Of a stretch of 64,000 bases of DNA, positions 9,713 through 19,700 are shown piece by piece. Origin of the DNA: Candidatus Enterococcus huntleyi (GTDB taxonomy: Bacteria; Bacillota; Bacilli; Lactobacillales; Enterococcaceae). How positions within the stretch are numbered: the stretch's first letter is position 1; every line of letters begins with the position of its first letter. Location of the stretch: assembly GCF_009933175.1 (NCBI RefSeq), contig NZ_MAEJ01000003.1, forward strand, positions 62,001 to 126,000, written 5' to 3'. A program made the position numbers and the translations under genes. The notes beneath the pieces were generated by a model. The model searched no databases and had not been told where the DNA came from. It saw only the letters and a list, made by a program, of their open reading frames with translations.

Positions 9713-10400
9713 TTTTTTCAGTCCCTTTTTGTGAATTACTCTTTGCTATTCTATCAGTTAATGAAATGTAATCAAAGCTGATATATAAATAACAGAATAA
9801 GCTAAATGTAAACAACAGAAGAGCTGCCGGTAGTTCGCTGAGTATAAGTAAGGCAAATAAGAAATACAATACAGTTAATAAGATTAAAAAAGGTTTAGAA
9901 AAAAAGAGAATCAAGCCGTTTTTAGCAATTACAGGTACAGGGTTTTTAAATAAGGCAATTTCAAGACAATAGATTGGGTATAAAGTCAAACTAATAAATC
10001 GCAGAATAAAATAAAGCGGCGATAGGAGCGTCAAACTTGGAAAAACTGAATAAAGTAGGCCATCGAAGCTTAACAGAAACAAAAGCAGATGAATCATTAG
10101 TAGCGGACTAATTTCTTTGGTGAAGGCTTGTTTATAAGAGCGGAAAAAAAGTTTGTAGATTGCCTCATCAGGTTGATCAATCAGAGTAAACATACTTCTA
10201 AACAAAGCCACAGCTGCTGCTGGAACAGTCAGACTTACTAAGAAAAGTAAGAAAGGATAATGATCGATTTGAGCAATCCCAATGAGACTGACAAATAAGA
10301 CTAGGGGACTGATGAATAGTAGAAATAAAACATTCAATAAAATCAATCGAATAAATAGTTGGGTAATTGAATGGAGGTCATTTGGAAAAATCTTTTTCAT
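9690..10400 (-). CDS. YesL-family (DUF624) membrane protein
   Basis: The 236-residue protein is almost entirely hydrophobic, with about six membrane segments and a short basic start (MKKIFPNDLHS). It matches the DUF624/YesL family, small integral membrane proteins encoded beside YesMN two-component systems and carbohydrate ABC importers. Their biochemical role is not established; an accessory role to the kinase or the permease is the usual guess. It is the first gene of the minus-strand operon, with a ribosome binding site (AAAGGATG) and the promoter at 10446-10474. Confidence 0.8.
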   Translation of the reverse strand: MKKIFPNDLHSITQLFIRLILLNVLFLLFISPLVLFVSLIGIAQIDHYPFLLFLVSLTVPAAAVALFRSMFTLIDQPDEAIYKLFFRSYKQAFTKEISPLLMIHLLLFLLSFDGLLYSVFPSLTLLSPLYFILRFISLTLYPIYCLEIALFKNPVPVIAKNGLILFFSKPFLILLTVLYFLFALLILSELPAALLLFTFSLFCYLYISFDYISLTDRIAKSNSQKGTEKNDFSTNI

Positions 10401-10428
10401 AATCTAAAATACATCCTTTCTCAATGCA

Positions 10429-10442
10429 AGATAGCGCTTACT
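10429..10442 (-). promoter_or_regulatory. cre-like (CcpA) site at the yesL promoter
   Basis: The minus-strand sequence AGTAAGCGCTATCT agrees with the core of the catabolite response element (G.AA.CG....C) but not with its two outermost bases. It overlaps the expected transcription start of the regulator operon, where CcpA binding would repress. Confidence 0.4.
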
Positions 10443-10445
10443 TAC

Positions 10446-10474
10446 AATATAAAGGACTTCAATTTAATTGTCCA
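10446..10474 (-). promoter_or_regulatory. Promoter of the yesL-yesM-yesN operon
   Basis: On the minus strand a -35 TGGACA (10469-10474) and a -10 TATATT (10446-10451) are separated by 17 bp; each matches the sigma-A consensus in five of six positions. Transcription would start near 10439, about 40 bp before the YesL-like start codon. Confidence 0.6.
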
Positions 10475-10536
10475 TGACTTCAAATGAATCAAATAATGTA
10501 ACTATAATTCATACAATAAAAGTGAAATTTTACCAA

Positions 10537-10565
10537 TTGAGGAAGCGTTTTCTATTCTGTATGCT
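10537..10565 (+). promoter_or_regulatory. Promoter of the glycan transport and glycosidase operon
   Basis: A -35 TTGAGG (10537-10542) and a -10 TATGCT (10560-10565) lie 17 bp apart. Each matches the consensus at four positions, which suits a promoter that needs an activator such as the YesN-like regulator. A start near 10572 leaves a leader of about 22 bases with AGGAGG at 10581. Confidence 0.5.
10540..10553 (+). promoter_or_regulatory. cre-like (CcpA) site between -35 and -10
   Basis: AGGAAGCGTTTTCT fits the cre core (G.AA.CG....C), missing only the outer pair of bases. It sits over the spacer of the predicted promoter, where CcpA-HPr(Ser-P) would block polymerase. Glucose repression of a sugar operon is expected from the family. 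Confidence 0.5.
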
Positions 10566-10594
10566 TAATACATGAAGACAAGGAGGTAAACAAA

Positions 10595-11566
10595 ATGGAG
10601 ATAAGCTCTGAAAGAAACAAGAACAAGCACGAGGGAAAGCTAAAGAAAAAATGGAACCGATTCCTTAAAAACAAGGAGCTATTCATTTTATCAGCACCAG
10701 GCATTATCTGGTTTGCATTATTTTCCTATTTACCAATGTTTGCAATTTTTGTTGCATTTAAAAGGTTCCGCTTACATGGAAATTTCTTTGAAAGCTTCAT
10801 GCAGAGTGAATGGGTTGGGTTAGAAAATTTCAATTTTCTATTTAAAAGTGGCGATGCAGCATTAATCGTTCGAAATACAGTTGGCTATAACGTGATTTTC
10901 ATCCTGATGGGGATTATTATTCCGCTAGCAATGGCATTAATGCTAAATGAAATATTTAGTAAGCAATTATCTAAACTGTATCAGAGTGTGCTTTTTATTC
11001 CCTATTTCTTATCAATGGTAGTAGTGAGTTATATCGTGTTTGCATTTTTAGATCCAACAGGCGGGTATGTAAATAGCTTATTAAAAACGATTGGGCTTAA
11101 ACCTATTCAGTTTTATATGGAGCCTAAGTATTGGCCATTTATCTTAACATTGGTTTCTATATGGAAAACGATGGGCTATAACATGATTATTTATTTGGCG
11201 GCCATCTGCGGCTTTGATAAATCTTACTATGAAGCAGCTATGTTAGATGGGGCTTCAAAATGGCAACAAATTAAGCACATAACTTTGCCGATGTTACGAC
11301 CAGTCATTATTATTTTACTTATTTTAGCAGTGGGTGGGATTTTCAAATCAGATTTTGGACTCTTCTATCAAGTGCCAAAAGATTCTGGAGCATTAATTTC
11401 AGTCACACAAACAGTCGACACTTACATTTATCGTGGATTAGCTACGATGGGTGACATTGGGTTGTCAGCTGCTGGTGGTTTATTACAATCAGTCATCGGA
11501 TTTATTTTAGTTTTAATCACAAATGGAATTGTTAAGAAAATCGATAAAGGACAAGGTCTATTTTAA
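10595..11566 (+). CDS. Carbohydrate ABC transporter permease 1 (LplB-like)
   Basis: The 323-residue inner-membrane permease has about six transmembrane segments after a basic cytoplasmic N-terminus. It carries the EAA loop of binding-protein-dependent permeases (YYEAAMLDGASKWQQIKHITLPML), which contacts the ATPase. It resembles LplB/YtcP-type permeases of the CUT1 family that pair with DUF3502-containing binding proteins. No ATPase gene is present here, so a shared MsmK-type ATPase encoded elsewhere would have to power transport, as is usual in Gram-positive CUT1 systems. It is the first gene of the operon. Confidence 0.92.
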   Translation: MEISSERNKNKHEGKLKKKWNRFLKNKELFILSAPGIIWFALFSYLPMFAIFVAFKRFRLHGNFFESFMQSEWVGLENFNFLFKSGDAALIVRNTVGYNVIFILMGIIIPLAMALMLNEIFSKQLSKLYQSVLFIPYFLSMVVVSYIVFAFLDPTGGYVNSLLKTIGLKPIQFYMEPKYWPFILTLVSIWKTMGYNMIIYLAAICGFDKSYYEAAMLDGASKWQQIKHITLPMLRPVIIILLILAVGGIFKSDFGLFYQVPKDSGALISVTQTVDTYIYRGLATMGDIGLSAAGGLLQSVIGFILVLITNGIVKKIDKGQGLF

Positions 11567-11584
11567 TTAAGGGGGGAAGCTGTT

Positions 11585-12508
11585 TTGGAAGAAAAAAAAC
11601 AAACCACATTAGGGGAATCCTTAAACCGATTTGGTCGAGTGAGTAAAAAAACCAATCTATTCATAACTATTCTTTTAGGTATAGTAACATTACTCAGCGT
11701 GATTCCTTTTATTTTAGTAATCATCATTTCCTTTACTGATTCGGAAGCAATCCAAAAATTTGGATATCAATTTATTCCTCAAAAATGGAGCTTAGATGCG
11801 TACAAAATGATATTTGAGGATGGAGCAGTCTTTCAATCTTTCGGGACAACTATTTTTATTACAGTCGTTGGAACCATTATAGGCGTATTCTTGATGTCAA
11901 CTTTTGCCTATACACTTTCTAGAAAGAAATATGCGTATCGCGGATTTTTATCCAAATACTCGATTATTCCAATGCTTTTTAGCGGTGGGATAATTGGAAA
12001 TTATATCGTTATCGTAAATATCTTAGGATTACGTAATTCAATTTGGTCACTAATCTTACCACTTTGTATGAGTACATTCTCAATTATGATTTTACGAACG
12101 TTTTATCAGATGTCTGTACCTGAAGCATTAATCGAATCAGCCTATATGGATGGCGCAAGCGAATGGACTATTTATTTCAAAATTATCTTACCATTGTCCC
12201 TTCCAGGGTTGGCAACGATTGCATTGTTCTTAACATTAGGCTACTGGAACGATTGGTTTAGTGCATTACTATATATTGATAGTAACAAGATTGTGCCTTT
12301 GCAATATCTGTTAATGAAGATGGAAACGAATATCGAATTTATCGCAAATAATGCGGGTAAGATGGGAATGACAGCCAATAATGCTCTTCCTACAGAGACC
12401 ATTAAGATGGCGGTAGTTGTTTTATCAACTGCTCCAATCTTGATTGCCTATCCATTCTTCCAAAAATATTTTATTGGTGGTTTAACAATTGGTGCAGTAA
12501 AAGAATAA
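11585..12508 (+). CDS. Carbohydrate ABC transporter permease 2 (YtcP-like)
   Basis: The second membrane subunit, 307 residues with about six membrane helices and an EAA motif (ALIESAYMDGASEWTIYFKIILPLSLP). The C-terminus (FFQKYFIGGLTIGAVKE) is the typical end of this permease family. The start is TTG at 11585, placed by the strong ribosome binding site AAGGGGGGAAG 6-8 bp upstream; no ATG fits. It lies 18 bp after permease 1 and is followed by a stem-loop ahead of the binding-protein gene. Confidence 0.92.
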   Translation: MEEKKQTTLGESLNRFGRVSKKTNLFITILLGIVTLLSVIPFILVIIISFTDSEAIQKFGYQFIPQKWSLDAYKMIFEDGAVFQSFGTTIFITVVGTIIGVFLMSTFAYTLSRKKYAYRGFLSKYSIIPMLFSGGIIGNYIVIVNILGLRNSIWSLILPLCMSTFSIMILRTFYQMSVPEALIESAYMDGASEWTIYFKIILPLSLPGLATIALFLTLGYWNDWFSALLYIDSNKIVPLQYLLMKMETNIEFIANNAGKMGMTANNALPTETIKMAVVVLSTAPILIAYPFFQKYFIGGLTIGAVKE

Positions 12509-12520
12509 TTTAGGGTAATA

Positions 12521-12539
12521 TAGATGACATGGTCATCTA
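12521..12539 (+). other. Intercistronic stem-loop between permease 2 and binding protein
   Basis: A perfect 8-bp stem (TAGATGAC at 12521-12528 with 12532-12539) closes a three-base ATG loop. It is not followed by T residues, so it is unlikely to terminate. It could protect the 5' end of a processed binding-protein transcript. Confidence 0.55.
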
Positions 12540-12566
12540 ATTAAAAAATATAGGAGGCTTCATTTT

Positions 12567-14003
12567 ATGTTTAAACGGAAAAAAGTTTTTGGGGTTGCAT
12601 TGTTAGCTTTATCAGCAGTGTTATTGACTGCTTGTGGTGGAAAAAAAGAGGATGCAAAAGATTCAGATACCGTGAATTTAACTTGGTATATGACAGGAAT
12701 TCCGCAAAAAGATATCGAGAAGGTCAATGATGCAGTTAATAAATACACAAAAGATAAATATGACTTAACAGTTACGTTAAACCAAATCGACTGGGGCGAA
12801 TACGATCAAAAAATGAGCGCTTTAGTGAATGCTGGAGAATCGTTTGACTTAGCTTTTACCGCTTCATGGCTTGGTGGATTTAACTACCTAACAAATGCCC
12901 GAAAAGGTGGATTTTTGGATATCACAGATTACTTGAATGGTGATAACAAAGCGCTAAAAAGCGAACTTGATGAAAAATTCTGGCAAGGTGCTGAGATTGA
13001 CGGAAAAATTTACGTAGTCCCAACGCAAAAAGAAATTGCTGCGACAGAATTCTTCGTCTTTAACAAAGAATTAGTTGATAAGTATAAAGTTCCTTATGAA
13101 GATATTAAAACATATGCAGACTTAGAGCCTTGGTTGAAAAAAATCAAAGAAGAAGAAGGCATTTTCCCATGGTACATGTCTGAAGGATATAAAAATCCTT
13201 ACGAATTTGACGAGTTAAATACTTCTGTAGGAATTAACTTAGAAGGCGATCAAGATAAAATTACTGATTATTATTTTGAAAAACCATATGAGGAACGTGT
13301 AACTAAAGTCAGAGAATTTATGAATGCTGGCTATATTAACGAAAATGCTGCTTTGGCTAAACAAACAGACATCGTTGGTAAAGACTGGTTTGTAACATCA
13401 ACTGTAATGGGTCCATTGGATACAGCTACAGTAAAAGACCAAGTGAAAAAAGATGTAGTCGTTACTCAAATGACAGATTCAATTGTAACCAATGCCTCAG
13501 CTGTAGGTGCTGGAACTGTTGTTGGCGCGAACTCTGAGCATCCAAAAGAAGCAATGAAACTATTAGAAGCAGTCAACACAGACCCAGAACTAATGAATCT
13601 ATTAGCTTATGGAATTGAAGGGACTCATTATGAAAAAACAGGTGATGACACAATTAAATGGTTAGATGCACACAGTAATTATACAACTCCTTACTATATG
13701 TTCGGTAGCTACTTCAATCTGTACCATGCTGAAGGTGCGCAAGCAGATGAGTGGGACGTATTGAAAGAATATAATGCTAATGCAACTCCTTCACCTGCTT
13801 TAGGGTTCAATTTTGATACAACAAGTGTCTCAACACAAATTGCGGCATTAAATAATGTGCAAGAAGAATTTAAAAACTTAATTAATACTGGTTCGGTTGA
13901 TCCAAAAGAAAATCTTGAAAAAATGGAAACAAAAATGAAAGCAGCCGGATTAGATGATGTAGTAAATGAAATGCAAAAGCAATATGATGAATGGAAAAAA
14001 TAA
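12567..14003 (+). CDS. Sugar-binding lipoprotein of the ABC importer
   Basis: This extracellular solute-binding protein captures the oligosaccharide and delivers it to the two permeases. The 478-residue precursor has a signal peptide and lipobox (LSAVLLTACGG), so it should be anchored by a diacylglyceryl cysteine near residue 23. The rest is a type-1 extracellular binding fold with a C-terminal DUF3502-like region, as in the LplA/YtcQ group and the pneumococcal N-glycan binding protein NgtS. The exact ligand cannot be read from sequence; the downstream glycosidases suggest a complex or paucimannose N-glycan. Strong ribosome binding site TAGGAGG. A terminator hairpin follows. Confidence 0.9.
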   Translation: MFKRKKVFGVALLALSAVLLTACGGKKEDAKDSDTVNLTWYMTGIPQKDIEKVNDAVNKYTKDKYDLTVTLNQIDWGEYDQKMSALVNAGESFDLAFTASWLGGFNYLTNARKGGFLDITDYLNGDNKALKSELDEKFWQGAEIDGKIYVVPTQKEIAATEFFVFNKELVDKYKVPYEDIKTYADLEPWLKKIKEEEGIFPWYMSEGYKNPYEFDELNTSVGINLEGDQDKITDYYFEKPYEERVTKVREFMNAGYINENAALAKQTDIVGKDWFVTSTVMGPLDTATVKDQVKKDVVVTQMTDSIVTNASAVGAGTVVGANSEHPKEAMKLLEAVNTDPELMNLLAYGIEGTHYEKTGDDTIKWLDAHSNYTTPYYMFGSYFNLYHAEGAQADEWDVLKEYNANATPSPALGFNFDTTSVSTQIAALNNVQEEFKNLINTGSVDPKENLEKMETKMKAAGLDDVVNEMQKQYDEWKK

Positions 14004-14020
14004 ACTAAATTAACGAAATT

Positions 14021-14075
14021 GTGAAAAATCTGATAGTACGCTGAGTAATTAAGCAGCTCAGATTTTTCACTTTTT
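14021..14075 (+). terminator. Intra-operon terminator after the binding-protein gene
   Basis: A perfect 13-bp stem (GTGAAAAATCTGA at 14021-14033 with 14058-14070) with an inner GCTG/CAGC stem is followed by five T residues. It lies between the transporter genes and the glycosidases, with only 22 bp left before the fucosidase start and no obvious new promoter. Partial termination would keep enzyme levels below transporter levels. Confidence 0.8.
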
Positions 14076-14097
14076 CTTTCTTATAAGGAGAATAGGT

Positions 14098-15429
14098 ATG
14101 GCAATTCGTGGTGATATTGAAGAAGTAAAAGGCACTGAGGATGATCCTTCTATCGGTATGACGGAAGGACTACTAGCAAAACTTGAAAATTTTCAAGATA
14201 TGAAGTTAGGCGTAATTTTCCATTGGGGATTATATGCCGAAGCAGGAATTGTTGAGTCTTGGCAATTATCTGAAGAGGATGAATGGGCGAGAAAAGATCC
14301 TTGGAGACAGGACTTAGAAACATTGAGAAAAGATTATTGGGATTTGAGTTACTCGTTTAACCCAACCCAATTTAATCCTCAAGACTGGGCAGAAAAATGT
14401 CGAGCAGCAGGATTTAAATACATGCTTTTTACGACAAAGCATCATGACGGCTTTAACATGTATGATACCAAGCTTTCTGACTACAAAATCACTTCAGAAA
14501 AATATCCTTTTCATTCTAATCCCAAAAGTGATGTCCTGAAAGAATTATTCAATGCTTTCAGAGGGCAAGGAATGACAGTTGGCGCCTATTACTCTAAAGC
14601 AGATTGGCATTCACCGTATTATTGGGTACCCGGTCAATCGCCTGTTGGACGCTATACTAGCTATTCAGTAGCAGAAGATCCGATTATGTGGAACCGATTT
14701 GTCTCATTTGTTCACGGACAATTAACGGAAATAATGAGCAATTACGGCGCTGTTGATATTTTATGGCTAGATGCTGGCTGGGTGGGTCCTCAAACAGGAG
14801 AAAATTTACAGATGGCTCAACTTGCTGCAAAGCTGCGCCAACTACAGAAAGACTTGATTATTGTTGACCGAACAATCGGGGGACCTTACGAAAATTATGT
14901 GACGCCAGAACGAGCAGTCCCAGACATTCCACCGAAAAAAGTTTGGGAGAGTAATATTCCACTGGCCAATAATTGGGGCTATGTACCAAATGATCACTAT
15001 AAATCGCTGAAAGAAATTATTCATTTACTTGTTAATGTAGTGACAAAAGGTGGAAACCTAATTTTAGGTGTTGGACCAAAACCAGATGGGACGTTACCTG
15101 AAGAAGCTGAGAAATTACTAGTCGGATTAGGTGAATGGCTCGATAGTTTTGGTGAAGGGATTTATGGAACAAGAGCAGTCGGAACTCAATCAGATAGTAA
15201 GTGGAAGTTGACGCAAAAAGGTCAAAAACTATTCGCTTTCTACTTAATTGAAGAGGGTGAACAAACTGTTTCTCTTGATATAAACTCGTTAGGCATAGAG
15301 CTAGAATCAGTCACTAGAGTTTCTGTTCTATCAACCAATGAGGAGTTATTTGTGCAATCCTCTGGTGAGTATCTGGTACCTCTAGGTAAGGAGCAGCTAG
15401 CAATCGGCGTATGCATCGAGACAATATAA
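14098..15429 (+). CDS. GH29 alpha-L-fucosidase, cytoplasmic
   Basis: A family 29 retaining alpha-L-fucosidase that removes terminal fucose from oligosaccharides. The 443-residue chain shows the family hallmarks GVIFHWGLYAEAG, FTTKHHDGFNMYDTKLSDY and DILWLDAGW, in which D225 is the expected nucleophile. A short beta domain closes the C-terminus. No signal peptide or membrane segment is present, so it acts on imported sugar. Specificity (core alpha-1,6 or antennary alpha-1,3/4 fucose) is uncertain; the context of N-glycan enzymes suggests N-glycan fucose. Start ATG behind AAGGAG. Confidence 0.9.
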   Translation: MAIRGDIEEVKGTEDDPSIGMTEGLLAKLENFQDMKLGVIFHWGLYAEAGIVESWQLSEEDEWARKDPWRQDLETLRKDYWDLSYSFNPTQFNPQDWAEKCRAAGFKYMLFTTKHHDGFNMYDTKLSDYKITSEKYPFHSNPKSDVLKELFNAFRGQGMTVGAYYSKADWHSPYYWVPGQSPVGRYTSYSVAEDPIMWNRFVSFVHGQLTEIMSNYGAVDILWLDAGWVGPQTGENLQMAQLAAKLRQLQKDLIIVDRTIGGPYENYVTPERAVPDIPPKKVWESNIPLANNWGYVPNDHYKSLKEIIHLLVNVVTKGGNLILGVGPKPDGTLPEEAEKLLVGLGEWLDSFGEGIYGTRAVGTQSDSKWKLTQKGQKLFAFYLIEEGEQTVSLDINSLGIELESVTRVSVLSTNEELFVQSSGEYLVPLGKEQLAIGVCIETI

Positions 15430-15466
15430 GCCAGTCATTCATAGTAAAGTTAGGAGAAAGAAGTTA

Positions 15467-16789
15467 ATGGAAAATAATCAAGAGCAGTCTAGTCATTTTA
15501 ATTTTGAGACGGACTATCCAACTGAAAAAGTAGCAGATGAAGCAGTCTTAGCTACTTGGTTTGTAGACGTACAACCGCAGCAGGTTATCCAATTCTTTCG
15601 TATAAAGAATAGTGATATGTCGGAGGAAGATTTTGAGATTTGTGTTATGGACGAACAAGTTCAAATTCGTGCGATTGCACTGAATGGTCTGTTTTATGGT
15701 TGGCAAGAAGTCAAAACTAAGTTGGACGAAAAGCAGTTGAGTAATCAATTGGTTAGTTATTCACCGAGTATGAAAGAGCGTTCTTTAATGCTTGATATGG
15801 GGCGAAAGTTCTACTCGAAAGAATGGATTTTTTCTTTAATTGACCATATGTGCCAATTGAAGCTGAACACTCTGCAACTCCATTTTTCAGAGAATGAAGG
15901 TTTTCGGATTGAGTCAGAACGCTATCCAGAAATCGTCTCTGACGAATATCTAACGAAAAAAGAAGTGCGTGAGATTATTGCTTACGCAAAAGAACGGTTC
16001 ATACAAATTATTCCTGAGCTAGACACACCAGGACATTTAAAGAATTTCTTGAAGCATTATCCTGAATGGCGACTTGAACGAGTTGGCGAACCAAATGAGT
16101 TTTTAGATCATCGAGCGTTGGATATTACTAATGAAGAAGCGGTCTCTGCTGTTTATCATTTACTCACTGAATATTTTGAATTATTTGAGGACAGTACGTA
16201 TTTTCATATTGGTGCAGATGAATTTATCGACTTTGATGCTTTTCATGAATACCCTACATTGCAAGAAGCAGCCAGAAAGAAATATGGAGATGCAGCAACG
16301 GGGATTGAACTTTACATTGATTACACCAATCAATTAATTCAGAAAACGAATCAGGCAGGCTTCATTTCGCGAGTCTGGAATGATGGATTCTATCGGAATA
16401 ATCAATCATCATTAGTTACTTTATCAAAAGAGGTGCAAATCACTTATTGGACGCGTTGGAACAAAAATATGGCAAGTATTCATGAGTATGTTGATTTGGG
16501 TTATGAAGTGCTAAATTTTAATGATAATTATTTCTACTTTGTCTTAGGGGAAGCAGCTGGCTATACGTATCCTACAGCCGAAAAAATTGGAGCTGATTGG
16601 GATATTCACTTATTTGCTCAAAATCAACGTATCACTGAGACAGAATTGAAAAGTATCATCGGGAGCTCGTTTTCAGTTTGGGCTGATCAACCGGCAGCTC
16701 TCACGGAAATACAAGTAATGGAAAAACTTTTGGATCCACTAAAAGCGTATGCTGAAAAATTATGGATAAATGAGGAAAACGAATGTTAA
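15467..16789 (+). CDS. GH20 beta-N-acetylhexosaminidase, cytoplasmic
   Basis: This exo-enzyme removes terminal beta-linked GlcNAc (or GalNAc) using substrate-assisted catalysis. About 100 residues of GH20b-like domain precede the barrel, which begins at ERSLMLDMGRKFYS. The catalytic pair is D251-E252 in HIGADEF, and an IIPELDTPGH motif lies upstream. At 440 residues it is a compact, single-catalytic-domain member without signal peptide. It would trim GlcNAc from N-glycan antennae after import. Its stop overlaps the GH38 start by 7 bp. Confidence 0.9.
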   Translation: MENNQEQSSHFNFETDYPTEKVADEAVLATWFVDVQPQQVIQFFRIKNSDMSEEDFEICVMDEQVQIRAIALNGLFYGWQEVKTKLDEKQLSNQLVSYSPSMKERSLMLDMGRKFYSKEWIFSLIDHMCQLKLNTLQLHFSENEGFRIESERYPEIVSDEYLTKKEVREIIAYAKERFIQIIPELDTPGHLKNFLKHYPEWRLERVGEPNEFLDHRALDITNEEAVSAVYHLLTEYFELFEDSTYFHIGADEFIDFDAFHEYPTLQEAARKKYGDAATGIELYIDYTNQLIQKTNQAGFISRVWNDGFYRNNQSSLVTLSKEVQITYWTRWNKNMASIHEYVDLGYEVLNFNDNYFYFVLGEAAGYTYPTAEKIGADWDIHLFAQNQRITETELKSIIGSSFSVWADQPAALTEIQVMEKLLDPLKAYAEKLWINEENEC

Positions 16790-19700
16790 TAAGAGAACGA
16801 ATTCAACGAATGAATCAAGAATTAAAAAAGAGAGAAATAAAAGAAAAAGTAGCTTTAACAAATTTAACACTAAAGGATGGGGAACAACTGATTCCTTATC
16901 AATCAGGCCAATATTTTGGACAAAAAAATCACTATTATATAATTACTGGAGAAATCACAATTCAGGATGAGTGGCTAGAGGAGGAGCTGAGCTTAGGTAT
17001 CTTTTCATCAGAAACAGAGTGGGATAATGCGACGAATCCGCAACTGACTCTTTTTCTAGATGATGAATTAATTCAAGCTTTAGATGTTAATCATAGAGAG
17101 GCAATCATTCCACAATCGATAATCAAACGAAAGTCGTTGCGATTCCGTCTGGAAGTTTTCAGTGGTAGGGAAGAAAAACAGTTTCCACTATTCATCTATC
17201 TTCAACAAATCGACCGCGCAACACGTAATTGTTATTACGATTTCTATGTCGCTTTAGAAAGTTGGCGTTCGGTTCAAGGGGAGACGGCTAATGAATTGAT
17301 TTATGAAGAGGTGTTGCAGCATGCTGCGCAATTTCTTGATTTTCGGACAAGCTATTCGCCTGACTATTATGAAGGTATCGAACAAGCGAGCAATTATTTG
17401 AAACAACATTTATATGAAAGAGAAGATTTTCAAAGTATTGCGACAGTCTTAGCTGTCGGTCATACACATATCGATATTGCCTGGCTTTGGACGGTTCAAC
17501 AAGCGATTGAAAAAGGGCAACGAAGTTTTTCAACGGTCTTGAAGTTGATGGAAGAGTATCCAGATTATACTTTTATTCAAAGTCAGCCACAAATGTATCA
17601 ATTTATTAAAGAACAATACCCTACGTTGTATGCAGCGATTGAAGAAAAAATTAAAGAACATCGATGGGAACCAGAAGGGGCTATGTGGGTGGAAGCTGAT
17701 TGTAATCTGACTTCAGGGGAATCACTCGTACGTCAAATTGTTCACGGAAAACAGTTTATTAAAGAGGAGTTTGGTCGAGAAAGTCAGGTTCTTTGGTTGC
17801 CAGATGTTTTTGGTTATTCAGGTGCTTTGCCACAAATTTTGAAGAAAACCAATACACCCTATTTCATGACGACAAAGCTTTCTTGGAATCAGTTTAACCA
17901 AATTCCTTTTGATACTTTCTATTGGCAAGGGATTGATGGCAGTGAAGTGTTAACTCATTTTATTACGACCGTCAGTGAAGGCTACAGTCCGACTCCATAT
18001 TACACAACTTATAATGGGTTATTGGATCCATATTCAGTACGTGGCAGTTGGGATCGTTATCAACAGAAAAATATTAACAATGAAGTACTCGTAGCATATG
18101 GCTACGGCGATGGTGGTGGTGGACCGACTCGTGAGATGCTAGAAGTTGCTTCTCGTTTAAAAAATGGGTTACCAGGGATTCCAAAGGTTCAATCAGGTTT
18201 TCCAAAAGATTATTTTCAACGTTTAGAAAAGCGCCTGGAGAATGAACAAGTACCCCGTTGGCGAGGGGAGCTTTACTTTGAATACCATCGAGGAACGTAT
18301 ACCTCAATTGCTAAGAACAAAAAGAATAATCGAGAAGTGGAAACTTTACTTCAATCTTTAGAAAAAATATATGTTCACTATGGTTTAGCTGATTACCCTA
18401 AAGCGGAACTTGATTCTATGTGGAAGAAAACACTATTGAATCAGTTTCATGACACACTTCCAGGAAGTTCTATTAAAGAAGTCTATGATCAAACGGACAA
18501 AGAATATGCTGAAACAAAAGAATTAGGTGCACAATTACTAAACAAGTTGCTACTTGGTCAAGAAGAGGAAGCACAGAATATTTTGGTCTACAATCCTCTC
18601 TGCAAAGATAGAAATATAGTTGCCAAAGTGAAGGTAGCTCCTAATGAACAGCTTTTCTTAAACGGCGAGCGGATTACCCAGCAAGCGACTTCAACAGGAG
18701 AGTCCCTGATTTATCTGCCAAATGTTCCGGCTATGAGTGAAAGGATTTTAACTAAGACAACAGATAATCAAGTGATCGATACAACACGAAATCAAGTATC
18801 CACTAAAACAGCTGTTGGAAAATATTTTGAGACTGAATTTTATAAAGTTACGTTTAATGATTCCTTTGAGATTATTTCAATGATTGATAAAAATACGCAA
18901 AGAGAGATTGTAACACCGGGTCAAACGCTCAATCGACTGGTTGCCTATGAAGATCTGCCGTTGAACTTTGATGCGTGGGATATTGATATTTATTACAAAG
19001 AAAAATCTTGGCCAGTTAATTCAGTGATTTCTGCTGAGTTTGTTGAAACTGGTGATATACGTGAGAGCCTTAAAATCACTCGGAAATTCGAGGATTCTTC
19101 CGTCGATCAATTGATTCATTTTTATAAAAATAGTGCACGAGTTGATTTTGAAACAACCGTTGATTGGCACCAGCAACATGTCTTGTTGAAAGCTCATTTC
19201 CCAATCGATGTGAATACACTTAAAGCGACTTTTGATATTCAATTTGGAAATGTGGAACGTCCGATTCATACAAATACTTCGTGGGATCAAGCAAGATTCG
19301 AAGTATGTGGTCAAAAATGGGTAGATTTATCAGAAGGTAACTATGGCGTCAGCGTGATGAGCGATAGTAAATACGGCTTTAACGTTGGCTATAAAGAAAT
19401 TGGGATTACCCTAATTAAATCGGCTACAGATCCAAATCCTGAAGCAGATCAGGGGATTCATCAATTCACTTATTCAATTCTGCCACATGTTGGAAGCTGG
19501 AAAGAGGCACAGACTGTTGAAGAAGCACTTGATTTAAATACCCCTGCGATTGTCCATGAAATTGCTGAGTCTAAAGTCAAAGAAATTAAGCAGATAACGA
19601 ACTGGTGCCAACTTGAAGAAAAGAATATCTTACTTGATACGGTGAAAAAATCTGAAAAAGAGCAGCAAGTCGTAGCTAGAATGTATGAGTTCCATAATAG

